From NCBI RefSeq assembly GCF_001571265.1, contig NZ_BCTL01000014.1, positions 1 through 64,000 of the forward strand: a stretch of 64,000 bases of DNA, given 5' to 3'. The first letter of the stretch is position 1. Each line of letters begins with the position of its first letter. The DNA comes from Cedecea neteri NBRC 105707 = ATCC 33855 (GTDB lineage: Bacteria > Pseudomonadota > Gammaproteobacteria > Enterobacterales > Enterobacteriaceae). Shown here in pieces: positions 1 to 12,967 of the stretch. A model generated the notes under the pieces. That model was not told the DNA's origin. It did not search any database and saw nothing but the letters and a program-made list of their open reading frames with translations. The translations under genes were made by a program, and so were the position numbers.

Positions 1-4
1 AAAA

Positions 5-97
5 TGGCGGTGAGGCGGGGATTCGAACCCCGGATGCAGCTTTTGACCGCATACTCCCTTAGCAGGGGAGCGCCTTCAGCCTCTCGGCCACCTCACC
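5..97 (-). tRNA. serV: tRNA-Ser (anticodon GCT)
   Basis: A 93-nt tRNA on the minus strand. The acceptor stem GGTGAGG pairs with CCTCACC, the 3' CCA is encoded, a T-loop GTTCGAATC is present, and the long variable arm typical of tRNA-Ser is visible. The anticodon loop reads CTGCTAA, so the anticodon is GCT and decodes AGC/AGU. It lies just downstream of csrA on the same strand, as serV does in E. coli. Confidence 0.97.
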
Positions 98-397
98 ACA
101 CACGCCTCTTTCGAGTGCTTCGAGTTACTCGTAAGAGCTTCTCGTCGCTGCGTGGCGCACATATTACTTTCTGGGACTTATAAGTCAAACAATTTTTCCC
201 TACTCGCTATCGATTGCACAAATCACACTCGATTAGCGTAATTTGGAGACAAAAAGAGTGTTTTATCAACAGGCAAACGGCGATAAACGTGCAGAAACGA
301 CCCGACGATAAACGAAGTAAAAGGAGTATTAACTGGAGATAGAAAGGAAACGGCAGGAGAGGTGCGCCTCGCTGTAACCCAGCGAGACGCGATATCT
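98..397. other. csrA-serV intergenic region
   Basis: About 300 bases without a gene. Next to csrA it holds the hairpin listed separately at 364-390. The rest presumably contains the promoter of the tRNA operon that starts with serV. I see no convincing open reading frame or repeat. Confidence 0.5.
364..390 (-). terminator. hairpin after csrA
   Basis: The arms GCGCCTCGCTG and CAGCGAGACGC form an 11-position stem with one non-Watson-Crick position and a 5-nt loop, immediately after the csrA stop. No clear T-run follows on the minus strand, so it is a weak terminator or a 3'-end stabiliser. Confidence 0.5.
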
Positions 398-583
398 TTA
401 GAAATTCGTTTGTTGGGATTTTTCAGCCTGGATACGTTGGTAGATCTCTTCGCGGTGCACAGAGACTTCTTTCGGGGCGTTAACACCAATACGGACCTGG
501 TTGCCTTTTACCCCAAGCACAGTCACGGTCACCTCATCCCCAATCATAAGGGTCTCACCAACTCGACGAGTCAGAATTAACAT
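398..583 (-). CDS. csrA: carbon storage regulator CsrA
   Basis: A 61-residue RNA-binding homodimer that binds GGA motifs in mRNA leaders and represses or stabilises messages for glycogen, biofilm, motility and central carbon metabolism. The protein begins [11 protein letters not shown] and contains the RNA-binding segment [12 protein letters not shown]. By recall it matches the E. coli protein along its length except for the last few residues (QQTNF here). An AAGGAG ribosome binding site lies 8 nt before the ATG. The gene sits between alaS and serV on the same strand, as in E. coli. Function follows from the family and is secure. Confidence 0.98.
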   Translation of the reverse strand: MLILTRRVGETLMIGDEVTVTVLGVKGNQVRIGVNAPKEVSVHREEIYQRIQAEKSQQTNF

Positions 584-828
584 TCTTTGCTCCTTGAAAG
601 ATTAAAAGAGTCGGGTCTCTCTGTATCCCGGCATTATCCATCATATAACGCGAAAATGTAGCGGATGACAAATAGATAAAACGCACTCTGTCATAGCATT
701 ACACTCTGTTATATCTAAGTTTAGCCGATATACACAACTTCAACCTGACTTTATCATTATTGATAGTGTGTAAATGTTAGTACGCCATAACTGAGAACAG
801 TTATGGCGCAATACACTTTTAGTTATTT

Positions 829-3456
<2,628 letters not shown>

Positions 3457-3595
3457 AATTATCCTGGAATCAAGCTAACGAAGAGTTGTAAAGCTGCCAT
3501 GACGGCCGTAACGCGGACGGCTCAGGCCAGCTTACCTGGAAAAAAGTGGGAATAAGATAAGTTTTCTGGCGTGGGAAGTAAAATCCAGTGTGGCC

Positions 3596-4111
3596 CTAAT
3601 CAGCAAAATTTCGCCAGATCTCCTGAATGTCTTCCATAAAGAAGCCACGATAGAGAAGAAAACGCTGCACTTTCGCCTTCGCTTGCCACTCCGTCGGCAG
3701 CGGCGAGCCAAACTTTCGTTCGGCCAGCTCACGCGCCAGCGGCTGCCAGTCAATTTCACAGGCCATCATCGCCGACTCACCAATAGTCCGTTCTATGCCC
3801 TTTTGCTTCAGTTCCTGACGAATACGCTGGGGCCCGTAACCTTTTCGACTACGGCTGGCAATAAAGCGTGACGCAAACTGCACATCGTCCAGCCAGCGGT
3901 GTTCGTAACACCAGGCAATCACCTTATCGATATCCTCCTGCGTTATCTCGGGTTCATCCTCTTTAGCAAATTTGGCCGCAAAGGCAGAAGGCGTTGCCAG
4001 TTTACGGCGCAGCTCGTGTTCGCTGTGGTCACGCATGGCAAGAATACGGGTGGCCTTATCTAAAAGGCGGGCGAAAGGACTGCGGCGGGGAGAAGCGGTG
4101 TTATCGGACAT
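3596..4111 (-). CDS. recX: RecA inhibitor RecX
   Basis: Regulatory protein that binds RecA filaments and inhibits recombinase and coprotease activity. The chosen ATG at 4111 gives 171 residues ([19 protein letters not shown]...), close to the 166 of E. coli RecX. An in-frame TTG at 4126 would add five residues, and neither start has a strong Shine-Dalgarno. Family segments are clear: [13 protein letters not shown] near the N-terminus, [18 protein letters not shown] in the middle, and [19 protein letters not shown] at the C-terminus. It lies downstream of recA on the same strand across 226 bases carrying three hairpins, so it is probably expressed by read-through from the LexA-controlled recA promoter. 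Confidence 0.93.
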   Translation of the reverse strand: MSDNTASPRRSPFARLLDKATRILAMRDHSEHELRRKLATPSAFAAKFAKEDEPEITQEDIDKVIAWCYEHRWLDDVQFASRFIASRSRKGYGPQRIRQELKQKGIERTIGESAMMACEIDWQPLARELAERKFGSPLPTEWQAKAKVQRFLLYRGFFMEDIQEIWRNFAD

Positions 4112-4152
4112 AAGGTCGTGTGGCAAAGATCGATATCAGGGAGGGAGAAAGT

Positions 4153-4180
4153 ACAAAGGGCCGCGTTTGCAGCCCTTTGT
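4153..4180. terminator. hairpin between recA and recX (recX-proximal)
   Basis: ACAAAGGGC and GCCCTTTGT form a 9-bp stem with a further GC/GC step near the loop. Its core is nearly identical to the hairpin at 4307-4328, suggesting a local duplication. On the minus strand TACTTTCTCC follows rather than a clean T-run. Confidence 0.5.
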
Positions 4181-4188
4181 ATTGATGA

Positions 4189-4222
4189 CAAACAGCCGAA
4201 AAACGTGGTTTTCGACTGTTTG
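4189..4222. terminator. hairpin between recA and recX (middle)
   Basis: CAAACAG pairs with CTGTTTG, and CGAAAA with TTTTCG, around a short loop. It is the second of three consecutive hairpins in the recA-recX spacer, where transcription of recX is expected to be attenuated relative to recA. Confidence 0.45.
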
Positions 4223-4306
4223 GGGTAAACCAGAGAACATTATTCATTGTTTTTATTAGACCTGAGTTCGGAATTTTTTAGAGCAATGAACATTGTCAGC
4301 AGTCTC

Positions 4307-4328
4307 AAGGGCCGCGTTAGCGGCCCTT
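4307..4328. terminator. hairpin directly after recA
   Basis: A perfect 9-bp stem, AAGGGCCGC/GCGGCCCTT, with loop GTTA. On the plus strand it is followed by TGTATTTTTTT, so the T-run lies on the side opposite to recA transcription. On the minus strand only GAGACTG follows. For recA it is therefore an imperfect terminator allowing read-through to recX. Confidence 0.6.
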
Positions 4329-4337
4329 TGTATTTTT

Positions 4338-5487
<1,150 letters not shown>

Positions 5488-5501
<14 letters not shown>

Positions 5502-5997
5502 GTTTATTTTTTAGAAAATCGTCCCACAGGCTCTGCAGGGCGAATTCCGTGGCCTGGCGGCGGACGGCATCGCGGTCGCCGTCAAAGCGCTGCACTTTTG
5601 CCAGCGTTCTGCCATGCTTATCCGCAAAACCAAACCACACCGTACCGACCGGTTTTTCAGGCGTGCCGCCATCTGGTCCGGCGATACCGCTGACAGAAAC
5701 CGCATAATCCGCTTTCGCGGCGGCAAGCGCACCTTGCGCCATCTCAAGCACCACGCCTTCGCTGACGGCACCATAGGCTTCCAGCGTCAGCGCATTTACG
5801 CCGATCAGCTGATGCTTGGCTTCGTTGCTGTAGGTCACAAAGCCTCGCTCAAACCAGGCTGAACTCCCCGACACGTCGGTAATGACTTTCGCTATCCAGC
5901 CGCCGGTACAGGACTCTGCGGTGGTCACGGTGGCCCCAAGCTGCCCGAGGGCATTCCCTACCCGCTTGCTTAGCTCAAACAATGCGCTGTCTGTCAT
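5488..5997 (-). CDS. pncC: nicotinamide-nucleotide amidohydrolase PncC
   Basis: Deamidates nicotinamide mononucleotide to nicotinate mononucleotide in NAD recycling (CinA C-terminal domain family). The start at 5997 (MTDSALFELSKRVG) gives 169 residues against 165 in E. coli; a longer in-frame extension upstream lacks family similarity. The active-site segment TTAESCTGGW, the SGIAGPDGG motif and the closing GDRDAVRRQAT helix are present. The C-terminus is slightly extended, which moves its TGA stop into the LexA box of recA. Read-through could therefore add to recA transcription. Confidence 0.95.
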
Positions 5998-6130
5998 GCT
6001 GGCTCCGATTGTAGACATATCATTACCCAACACGATAGCACTTTACGGGCGTTGCAGGGGATTACATCAGGATGCTCGGGAAGGATTCCAGAAATGAAAC
6101 GGCCAGCGAAAGCTGGCCGGAGGGAGAGGA

Positions 6131-7009
6131 CTATTTCATGCTGTTGGCGATGGTGTTCACGTTGTGCTTGAACGCCATTTCGTAGGTGCTTGCCGGGCCG
6201 CCAGGGCCTGAAAGCGCCTCAGGATAAAGCTCACCGCCAGGCTTAGCGCCGGTCGCGCTGGCAATTTGTTTCACCAGGCGTGGGTCGGTCTGGTTTTCGA
6301 TGAAATAGGTAGAGATGTGTTCCTCTTTCAGCTGTTTAATCAGGGAGGCAACATCGCTGGCGCTGGCCTGGGCTTCGGTAGAAAAGCCCACCGGTGCCAG
6401 GAACGTCACGCCATAAGCCTCGCCAAAGTAACCGAATGCATCATGGCTGGTCAGAACTTTGCGTTTAGTCTGCGGTACGTCCGCAAATCGTTTTTTCGCC
6501 CAGCCGTCTAGCTGCTTCAGGCGTGCCGCATAGCCGTCACCGCTTTTACGGATCGCCGCTGCATCCTGTGGGTCGGCTGCAACCAGCGCCGCGGTGATAT
6601 TTTCCGCGTAGGTTGCCCCGTTTGCCGCACTGTTCCACGCATGTGGGTCAGTAATCGATTTGCCGTCTTCTTCCATGCTGCGGGTGTTAATCCCCTGTGA
6701 AGCGACGATAACTTTGCCTTTGTAGCCGGACGCCGTCACCAGGCGATCCATCCACCCTTCCATGCCTAATCCGCTCACAATCACCACATCCGCGTTACGC
6801 AGCGCGACGCTGTCTTTCGGCGAGGGTTCAAAGCTATGCGGGTCGCCATCCGGCCCCACCAGGCTGGTGACTTTAACGTGGTCGCCGCCAACCTGTTTCG
6901 CCATGTCGGCCAGCACCGTAAAACTTGCCACTACATTCAGCGTTTTCGCTGCAGCCATCTGGCTGGAGAGCGCCAGAGCCAGCGCAATACCAATCCCTAA
7001 ACGTTTCAT
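6131..7009 (-). CDS. metal (probably zinc) ABC transporter substrate-binding protein
   Basis: Periplasmic cluster A-I metal-binding protein of 292 residues with an N-terminal signal peptide (MKRLGIGIALALALSSQMAAA). Likely metal ligands are the histidines in GDPHSFEP and DPHAW, and a third in TSHDAFGYF, with an acidic residue in ENQTDPR. A histidine at the third position is usual for zinc-type proteins (ZnuA, AztC), whereas manganese types carry Glu there. No His-rich loop is seen, unlike E. coli ZnuA. It overlaps the permease gene by 4 bp and is the last gene of the operon. Zinc is inferred from the third His and the upstream Zur-like box; manganese or iron cannot be excluded. Confidence 0.85.
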   Translation of the reverse strand: MKRLGIGIALALALSSQMAAAKTLNVVASFTVLADMAKQVGGDHVKVTSLVGPDGDPHSFEPSPKDSVALRNADVVIVSGLGMEGWMDRLVTASGYKGKVIVASQGINTRSMEEDGKSITDPHAWNSAANGATYAENITAALVAADPQDAAAIRKSGDGYAARLKQLDGWAKKRFADVPQTKRKVLTSHDAFGYFGEAYGVTFLAPVGFSTEAQASASDVASLIKQLKEEHISTYFIENQTDPRLVKQIASATGAKPGGELYPEALSGPGGPASTYEMAFKHNVNTIANSMK

Positions 7010-7890
7010 TTAACCCCCTTTATGATTGCCAATTTCCTACGCAGCAGGCTCCCTGCAAGCACGCTGCGCGGTCCGAAAAGTATTGAGATGAAGAATGCGA
7101 CGCTCGCGGTGAGCACAATGGCCGGCCCGGCGGGTAACGAGGCGTAGAAAGACCAAACCAGCCCTATCCAGGCGCAAATCAGCCCACAGACTACGGCAAG
7201 CGCGATCGAACCCGGCAATGTCTTAGCCCAGCAGCGCGCGGCAATGGCGGGCAGCATCATGAGGCCAACGGACATTAATGTGCCGAGGATCTGAAAACCG
7301 GCGACCAGGTTAAGTACCAGCAGCGCCAAAAACGTGCCGTGGATCAGCGACGGCAGCAGCCGGTTGTTGACCTGTAAAAAGCTGCGGTCAAACGACTCCA
7401 TCACCAGCCCGCGATAAAGCAGCGCCAGCGCAATCAGCGTCACGCTCGCAATCAGGCCCACAAACTTAATGGCCTCGCCATCAACGGCGAGAATCGAGCC
7501 AAACAGGAGGTGCAGCAGGTCAACGCTTGAACCGCGCAAAGAAATCAACGTTACGCCGAGCGCCAGCGAGCCAAGGTAGAATCCGGCAAAACTGGCATCT
7601 TCTTTTAGCGGCGTTCGGGCGCTAACCCAGCCGGAAAGCAAAGCGACCAGCACGCCGGCGACAAAACCCCCGACGCCCATCGCCACCAGCGACATGCCGG
7701 CAACCAGATAGCCCACGGCAACGCCGGGCAAAATGGCGTGAGAAAGCGCATCCCCCACCAGGCTCATGCGGCGCAGCAGGAGAAAAATGCCAAGCGGAAC
7801 GGTGCTCAGGGAAAGCGACAGGCAGGCCACCAGCGCCCGGCGCATAAAACCGTAGGCTACAAAGGGCTCAATAAAGAGGTGATAAATCAT
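7006..7890 (-). CDS. metal ABC transporter permease (ABC-3 family)
   Basis: Inner-membrane permease of 294 residues related to ZnuB/SitC/MntB. It is strongly hydrophobic, with about eight or nine membrane segments and the family-like SLVGDALSHAILPGVAVGYL region near residues 40-65. It overlaps the ATPase gene by 4 bp upstream and the binding-protein gene by 4 bp downstream, so the three are translationally coupled. It would form the homodimeric channel for metal delivered by the binding protein at 6131-7009. Confidence 0.9.
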   Translation of the reverse strand: MIYHLFIEPFVAYGFMRRALVACLSLSLSTVPLGIFLLLRRMSLVGDALSHAILPGVAVGYLVAGMSLVAMGVGGFVAGVLVALLSGWVSARTPLKEDASFAGFYLGSLALGVTLISLRGSSVDLLHLLFGSILAVDGEAIKFVGLIASVTLIALALLYRGLVMESFDRSFLQVNNRLLPSLIHGTFLALLVLNLVAGFQILGTLMSVGLMMLPAIAARCWAKTLPGSIALAVVCGLICAWIGLVWSFYASLPAGPAIVLTASVAFFISILFGPRSVLAGSLLRRKLAIIKGVK

Positions 7891-8582
7891 GCGGTTTGTA
7901 CCAGCCGTGGGCGAAAGGAAGCGTATTGCGCTAAGGCTTCGTCGGCGTTACCCCACTGGTAACCATCCGACGTGAGCAGCAAGACTTCAGGAAAATGGCG
8001 ACGCACCAGCTCGTTGTTATGCAGCACGCTGATGAGCGTCTTGCCATCCCGATGCATCTGGCACATCAGTTCCATCAAAAATTCGCTGGTCTGCGCATCC
8101 ACGCCGGTGAACGGCTCATCAAGCAGCACCAGCGGCGCGTCCTGAACCAGCAGGCGGGCAAACAACATGCGCTGAAACTGCCCCCCGGAGAGCACCTCAA
8201 TCGGGCGCAGGTAATGCTCACTTAAGCCAACGCGCTCAATTGCGTTCATCACGCGTTCGCGGTGCTTACGGTGCAGGCCAGAAAACAGCCCACGCCCCGG
8301 CCAACTTCCCATGCAAACCACGTCATAAACCGTGGCGGGAAACTGCCTGTCCATTTCACCCAGTTGCGGCAGCCAGGCAATACGCGGCCGGGCATCGTCC
8401 TGAAAGTTTACGCTACCGGAAATTGGCGGCAGCAGCCCGGCTAAGGTTTTTAACAGCGTCGATTTACCGCAGCCGTTGGCCCCTATCACCGCGGTCATGC
8501 TGCCCCTCTTAAAGTGGCCGCTAATAGCCGACACAACCACATTGCCGTAGTAGCCCAGCTCAAGGTTCTTCAATTCGATCAT
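7887..8582 (-). CDS. metal ABC transporter ATP-binding protein
   Basis: Cytoplasmic ATPase subunit, 231 residues from the ATG at 8582 (MIELKNLELGYYG). Walker A is GANGCGKST, the signature is LSGGQFQRM, and Walker B is PLVLLDEPF. The longer frame to 8615 lacks a ribosome binding site and would overlap the peptide gene upstream, whereas the ATG at 8582 overlaps that peptide's stop as ATGA, which indicates coupling. It belongs with the permease and binding protein downstream. Confidence 0.92.
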   Translation of the reverse strand: MIELKNLELGYYGNVVVSAISGHFKRGSMTAVIGANGCGKSTLLKTLAGLLPPISGSVNFQDDARPRIAWLPQLGEMDRQFPATVYDVVCMGSWPGRGLFSGLHRKHRERVMNAIERVGLSEHYLRPIEVLSGGQFQRMLFARLLVQDAPLVLLDEPFTGVDAQTSEFLMELMCQMHRDGKTLISVLHNNELVRRHFPEVLLLTSDGYQWGNADEALAQYASFRPRLVQTA

Positions 8583-8698
8583 GGCAGGATGACCGCCCAG
8601 TGAATGGCGCCCCATAAAACGAGGATCAGCAATGCCACAAGGGCCACGCGCAGCAGCCCGGAAAGGCTGAATAAGGAAGAGGGAGCAACAGCAGACAT
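8579..8698 (-). CDS. 39-residue membrane peptide heading the metal ABC operon
   Basis: A short frame (40 codons with stop) beginning MSAVAPSSLFSLSGLLRV. One hydrophobic segment of about 20 residues (roughly 16-36, ALVALLILVLWGAIHWAVIL) is followed by a final proline. Its TGA overlaps the ATPase ATG as ATGA, the same 4-bp overlap used between the other genes of this operon, and it lies directly downstream of a Zur-like box. The start lacks a strong ribosome binding site (GGTGCC nearby). I do not recognise the peptide. Position and coupling suggest a small accessory subunit or a translational leader for the transporter. Confidence 0.65.
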   Translation of the reverse strand: MSAVAPSSLFSLSGLLRVALVALLILVLWGAIHWAVILP

Positions 8699-8718
8699 AC
8701 CGGCACCAATATTGTTTC

Positions 8719-8731
8719 GTTATAACATAAC
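8719..8731 (-). promoter_or_regulatory. candidate Zur operator
   Basis: GTTATAACATAAC is a near-palindrome that differs by one base from the GTTATA-N-TATAAC pattern of proteobacterial Zur boxes as I recall it. It lies about 21 bases upstream of the first start codon of the metal ABC operon, where a repressor would block the promoter. Zinc-dependent repression by Zur is inferred. Confidence 0.6.
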
Positions 8732-8889
8732 ATAATCTACCGAGCCGACCTTGTAAATTTCTGTTTTACACCTCGGGATAAACGAACCCTCAATCGACCT
8801 CTTTTTCACCCTCCAGTCAGCAAAGCAAAAGTTTCACCGATTCTTTTACACCCCAAAATCTTTCAAACCGATAGTTTTATATTTCACAA

Positions 8890-8905
8890 TGAGATCCAAA
8901 TAACA
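8890..8905 (+). promoter_or_regulatory. candidate CRP site of the srl operon
   Basis: TGAGATCCAAATAACA resembles TGTGA-N6-TCACA with three mismatches and corresponds in sequence and position to the remembered E. coli srlA CRP site. It lies 79 bases before the srlA start codon. Catabolite control of glucitol use is established in E. coli. Confidence 0.55.
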
Positions 8906-8935
8906 TATTTACAGGTTTCAAAATGATTAATATGA

Positions 8936-9532
<597 letters not shown>

Positions 9533-9541
9533 GGAAAAATC

Positions 9542-10510
9542 ATGACTCAAAGCATTCGTATTGAAAAAGGCCAGGGCGGATGGGGTGGCCCGTTGATTAT
9601 CCCGGTCGACCCGAGCAAGAAGATCGTATACATCACCGCGGGGACGCGCCCGGCAATAGTGGATAAGCTCAGTGAAATGAGCGGCTGCGAGGCAGTAGAC
9701 GGTTTTAAAGACGGCGAACCTCCAGAAGCCGATATTGCCATGGCGATCATCGACTGCGGCGGCACGCTGCGCTGTGGGCTCTACCCTAAACGGCGTATTC
9801 CGACGATTAATATCCATGCAACCGGAAAATCCGGGCCAATGGCGCAATACATCGTGGAGGATATTTATGTCTCAGGCGTCAGGGAAGAAAACATCACCTG
9901 GGCCCAGGGCGAACCGCAGGTCGGGCCGGAAAAAGCCCCGGCACGCGACTACGACACCAGCAAAAAAATTACCGAACAAAGCGACGGCCTGCTGGCAAAA
10001 GTGGGCATGGGAATGGGCTCCGCCGTCGCCGTGCTGTTCCAGGCCGGGCGCGACACTATCGATACGGTTCTGAAAACGATCCTGCCTTTTATGGCGTTCG
10101 TTTCGGCGCTGATTGGCATCATCATGGCTTCCGGGCTGGGCGACTGGATTGCGCATGGCCTGGCTCCGCTTGCCAACAATCCTGTCGGCCTGATTACCCT
10201 CGCACTGATTTGTTCGTTTCCCCTACTTTCACCTTTCCTCGGCCCGGGCGCGGTCATCGCGCAGGTTATCGGCGTGTTGATTGGCGTGCAGATTGGTCAG
10301 GGGCATATCCCGCCTCACCTGGCGCTGCCCGCGCTGTTTGCGATTAATGCCCAGGCCGCCTGCGATTTTATTCCGGTTGGCCTGTCGCTGGCTGAAGCCA
10401 GGCAGGACACGGTGCGCGTCGGCGTTCCTTCCGTGCTGGTCGGGCGTTTTCTAACGGGCGCGCCTACCGTGCTTATCGCCTGGCTGGTGTCCGGCTTCAT
10501 CTATCAATAA
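9542..10510 (+). CDS. srlE: glucitol/sorbitol PTS enzyme IIBC1 component
   Basis: A 322-residue protein with an N-terminal EIIB domain, whose phosphorylation cysteine is probably in [12 protein letters not shown] near residues 66-77. A linker follows, and then a membrane IIC part from about residue 170 with helices such as [20 protein letters not shown]. It receives phosphate from SrlB and passes it to glucitol. It starts 9 bases after srlA and is followed by srlB after 11 bases. Confidence 0.96.
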   Translation: MTQSIRIEKGQGGWGGPLIIPVDPSKKIVYITAGTRPAIVDKLSEMSGCEAVDGFKDGEPPEADIAMAIIDCGGTLRCGLYPKRRIPTINIHATGKSGPMAQYIVEDIYVSGVREENITWAQGEPQVGPEKAPARDYDTSKKITEQSDGLLAKVGMGMGSAVAVLFQAGRDTIDTVLKTILPFMAFVSALIGIIMASGLGDWIAHGLAPLANNPVGLITLALICSFPLLSPFLGPGAVIAQVIGVLIGVQIGQGHIPPHLALPALFAINAQAACDFIPVGLSLAEARQDTVRVGVPSVLVGRFLTGAPTVLIAWLVSGFIYQ

Positions 10511-10521
10511 GGAAGCACATC

Positions 10522-10884
10522 ATGCAAACCATTTACCAGACCACCATCACCCACATTGGCCGCTGCGCGCGCGAAGCGCTGGAAGACAACATGCTGATTA
10601 CCTTTCGGGAAGGCGCGCCGGCAGATATTCAGGATTACTGCTTTATCCACTGCCACGGCGAACTCACCGGCAAGCTTAAGCCGGGCATTGGTTTTGAACT
10701 TAACGGCCAGCATTACTCCGTCACCGCCGTCGGGGACGCCGCGCAGCAGAATTTGCAGGAGCTGGGGCACATCACCCTGCGCTTCGACGGCGAGGCGCAG
10801 GCGGAATACCCGGGCACCGTTCACGTCAACGGCCCGCTGCCGCAGGGCATTGAGCCGGGCTGCCAGCTGAAGTTTGTCGCATAA
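10522..10884 (+). CDS. srlB: glucitol/sorbitol PTS enzyme IIA component
   Basis: Soluble 120-residue phosphocarrier (123 in E. coli) that takes phosphate from HPr. The likely active-site histidine is in YCFIHCHGEL near residues 36-45. It starts with MQTIYQTTITHIG. Fourth PTS domain of the operon, directly upstream of srlD. Confidence 0.95.
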   Translation: MQTIYQTTITHIGRCAREALEDNMLITFREGAPADIQDYCFIHCHGELTGKLKPGIGFELNGQHYSVTAVGDAAQQNLQELGHITLRFDGEAQAEYPGTVHVNGPLPQGIEPGCQLKFVA

Positions 10885-10913
10885 ATATTGTCTTTAAACA
10901 AAAGGAGCAAAAC

Positions 10914-11693
10914 ATGAATCAGGTTGCCGTTGTCATCGGTGGAGGGCAAACGCTCGGGGCGTTTCTCTGCCATGGGCTGGCCCAGGAAGGCTACAAAGTC
11001 GCCGTGGTGGATATCCAAAGTGAGAAAGCCGCCCGCGTGGCGCAGGAGATAAACGAGCAGTATGGGCCAGGCACCGCCTGGGGATTTGGCTCTGACGCCA
11101 CCAGCGAGCAAAGCGTTACCGCCCTGGCCCACGGCGTGGATGAGATTTTCGGCCAGGTCGACCTGCTGGTTTACAGCGCGGGCATCGCCAAAGCGGCGTT
11201 TATTGGCGATTTCGCGCTGGGGGATTTTGATCGTTCGCTGCAGGTAAACCTGGTGGGTTACTTCCTTTGCGCCAGAGAGTTCTCACGCCTGATGATCCGT
11301 GACGGCATTAAAGGCCGCATTATCCAGATCAACTCTAAGTCCGGCAAAGTGGGCAGCAAGCATAACTCCGGCTACAGCGCGGCGAAGTTTGGCGGCGTGG
11401 GGCTGACGCAGTCTTTAGCGCTGGATCTGGCGGAATACGGCATCACGGTGCATGCGCTGATGCTGGGTAACCTGCTCAAGTCGCCGATGTTCCAGTCGCT
11501 GCTGCCGCAGTACGCGGAAAAGCTCGGCATCGCCGCTGACGAAGTGGAGCAATACTACATCGACAAAGTCCCCTTAAAGCGCGGCTGCGACTACCAGGAC
11601 GTGCTTAACACGCTGCTGTTCTACGCCAGCGATAAAGCCTCTTACTGTACCGGGCAGTCGATAAACGTCACCGGCGGGCAGGTCATGTTTTAA
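10914..11693 (+). CDS. srlD: sorbitol-6-phosphate 2-dehydrogenase
   Basis: Oxidises D-glucitol 6-phosphate to fructose 6-phosphate with NAD. It is a 259-residue short-chain dehydrogenase with an N-terminal Rossmann motif (VIGGGQTLGAFLC), YSAG at residues 90-93, and the catalytic YSAAK at about 157-161 with an upstream Ser in the INSKSG segment. AAAGGAGC precedes the start. It completes the PTS route into glycolysis. Confidence 0.97.
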   Translation: MNQVAVVIGGGQTLGAFLCHGLAQEGYKVAVVDIQSEKAARVAQEINEQYGPGTAWGFGSDATSEQSVTALAHGVDEIFGQVDLLVYSAGIAKAAFIGDFALGDFDRSLQVNLVGYFLCAREFSRLMIRDGIKGRIIQINSKSGKVGSKHNSGYSAAKFGGVGLTQSLALDLAEYGITVHALMLGNLLKSPMFQSLLPQYAEKLGIAADEVEQYYIDKVPLKRGCDYQDVLNTLLFYASDKASYCTGQSINVTGGQVMF

Positions 11694-11706
11694 ACATCAG
11701 GTCACC

Positions 11707-11738
11707 GGTTCCCCCTTCTTTTCGAGAATGGGGGAACC
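11707..11738 (+). terminator. hairpin between srlD and gutM
   Basis: A perfect 9-bp stem GGTTCCCCC/GGGGGAACC around a 14-nt loop, with no T-run after it. It sits between the catabolic genes and the regulatory genes and probably stabilises the upstream message or lowers downstream expression. Confidence 0.5.
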
Positions 11739-11753
11739 CAGGGAGTAAACAGC

Positions 11754-12113
11754 ATGATAAACGCCCTTATCGCCCTCGCAACGATCGCGTGGCTAAGCCA
11801 GTTACTGCTCGGCGGCTGGCAGATTCGCCTGTTTAACCGGGCCTTTGACCGGCTCTGCCGACAGGGCGCCGTTGGCATCGGCCGCTCGTCCGGGCGTTTC
11901 AGGCCTCGGGTGGTGATAGCCCTGGCGTTTGACGAACAGCAGAACGTTCGCGACAGCCTGATAATGAAAGGCCTGACGGTATTCGCGCTGCCACAGCCTT
12001 TATCTCAGCTACACGGGATGAATCGGCAGGAATTGCAGCCTGATGTGATCTTTCCCCATGATCGGAACTGTCAGAATGCTCTATCATTAGCGCTTAAATT
12101 GAAACAGGGTTAA
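11754..12113 (+). CDS. srlM: glucitol operon activator protein GutM
   Basis: A 119-residue positive regulator of the glucitol operon. The N-terminus has a hydrophobic stretch (MINALIALATIAWLSQLLLGG), after which comes a basic, Gly-rich segment (GRSSGRFRPR). A GGGAG ribosome binding site precedes the ATG. It lies between srlD and srlR as in E. coli. The activator role is known genetically in E. coli; the mechanism is not evident from the sequence. Confidence 0.93.
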   Translation: MINALIALATIAWLSQLLLGGWQIRLFNRAFDRLCRQGAVGIGRSSGRFRPRVVIALAFDEQQNVRDSLIMKGLTVFALPQPLSQLHGMNRQELQPDVIFPHDRNCQNALSLALKLKQG

Positions 12114-12181
12114 TTTCGTTTCGAATGCTTATTGCTTGCGAAATTACCGAATCGAAATTTATTGCAAGGTAATAAGAGCCT

Positions 12182-12967
12182 ATGAAACCACGTCAGCGAC
12201 AGGCGGCGATCCTCGAACACCTGCAAAAACAGGGAAAATGCTCGGTAGAAGATCTCGCGCAGCACTTTCAAACCACCGGCACCACGATCCGTAAAGATCT
12301 GGTGCTGCTCGAAACTGCCGGGACCGTTATTCGCACCTATGGTGGCGTAGTGCTCAGCAAGGACGAACCCGATCCGCCCATTGACCACAAAGCGCTGATC
12401 AATACCGAGCAAAAACAGCAAATCGCCGATGCGGCGGTCAAGTATATCCACGACGGCGACTCCATTATTCTTGACGCGGGCAGCACCGTATTACAGATGG
12501 TGCCGCTGCTCCAGCGCTTCAATAACATCACGGTGATGACCAACAGCCTGCATATCGTCAACGCGCTGTCCGAGCTGGATAACGAACAAACCATCCTGAT
12601 GCCCGGCGGCACCTTCCGTAAGAAATCGGCCTCGTTTCACGGCCAGCTGGCGGAAAACGCCTTCGAGCACTTCAGCTTTGACAGGCTGTTTATGGGCACC
12701 GATGGTATCGATCTCAACGCCGGGGTCACGACCTATAACGAGGTTTATACCGTCAGCAAAGCGATGTGTAATGCCGCGCGCGAAGTGATTCTGATGGCCG
12801 ACTCCTCAAAGTTTGGTCGTAAAAGCCCGAACATCGTCTGCGGCCTGGAAAGCGTCGATACCATTATCACCGACAGCGGCATTAGCCATGAATTCCTCAC
12901 CGCGCTGCGCGAAAAGGGCGTGAAAGTGATTGTCACCGGAGAAGAAGATGAATCAGCGAATGATTAA
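12182..12967 (+). CDS. srlR: glucitol operon repressor, DeoR family
   Basis: A 261-residue repressor. The N-terminal helix-turn-helix spans about residues 5-55 ([20 protein letters not shown]), followed by the DeoR sugar-phosphate sensor domain with DAGSTV and GTDGID motifs. It is expected to release the srl promoter when glucitol or its phosphate is present. Its 3' end overlaps gutQ by 20 bases. Slightly longer than the E. coli protein (257). Confidence 0.95.
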   Translation: MKPRQRQAAILEHLQKQGKCSVEDLAQHFQTTGTTIRKDLVLLETAGTVIRTYGGVVLSKDEPDPPIDHKALINTEQKQQIADAAVKYIHDGDSIILDAGSTVLQMVPLLQRFNNITVMTNSLHIVNALSELDNEQTILMPGGTFRKKSASFHGQLAENAFEHFSFDRLFMGTDGIDLNAGVTTYNEVYTVSKAMCNAAREVILMADSSKFGRKSPNIVCGLESVDTIITDSGISHEFLTALREKGVKVIVTGEEDESAND

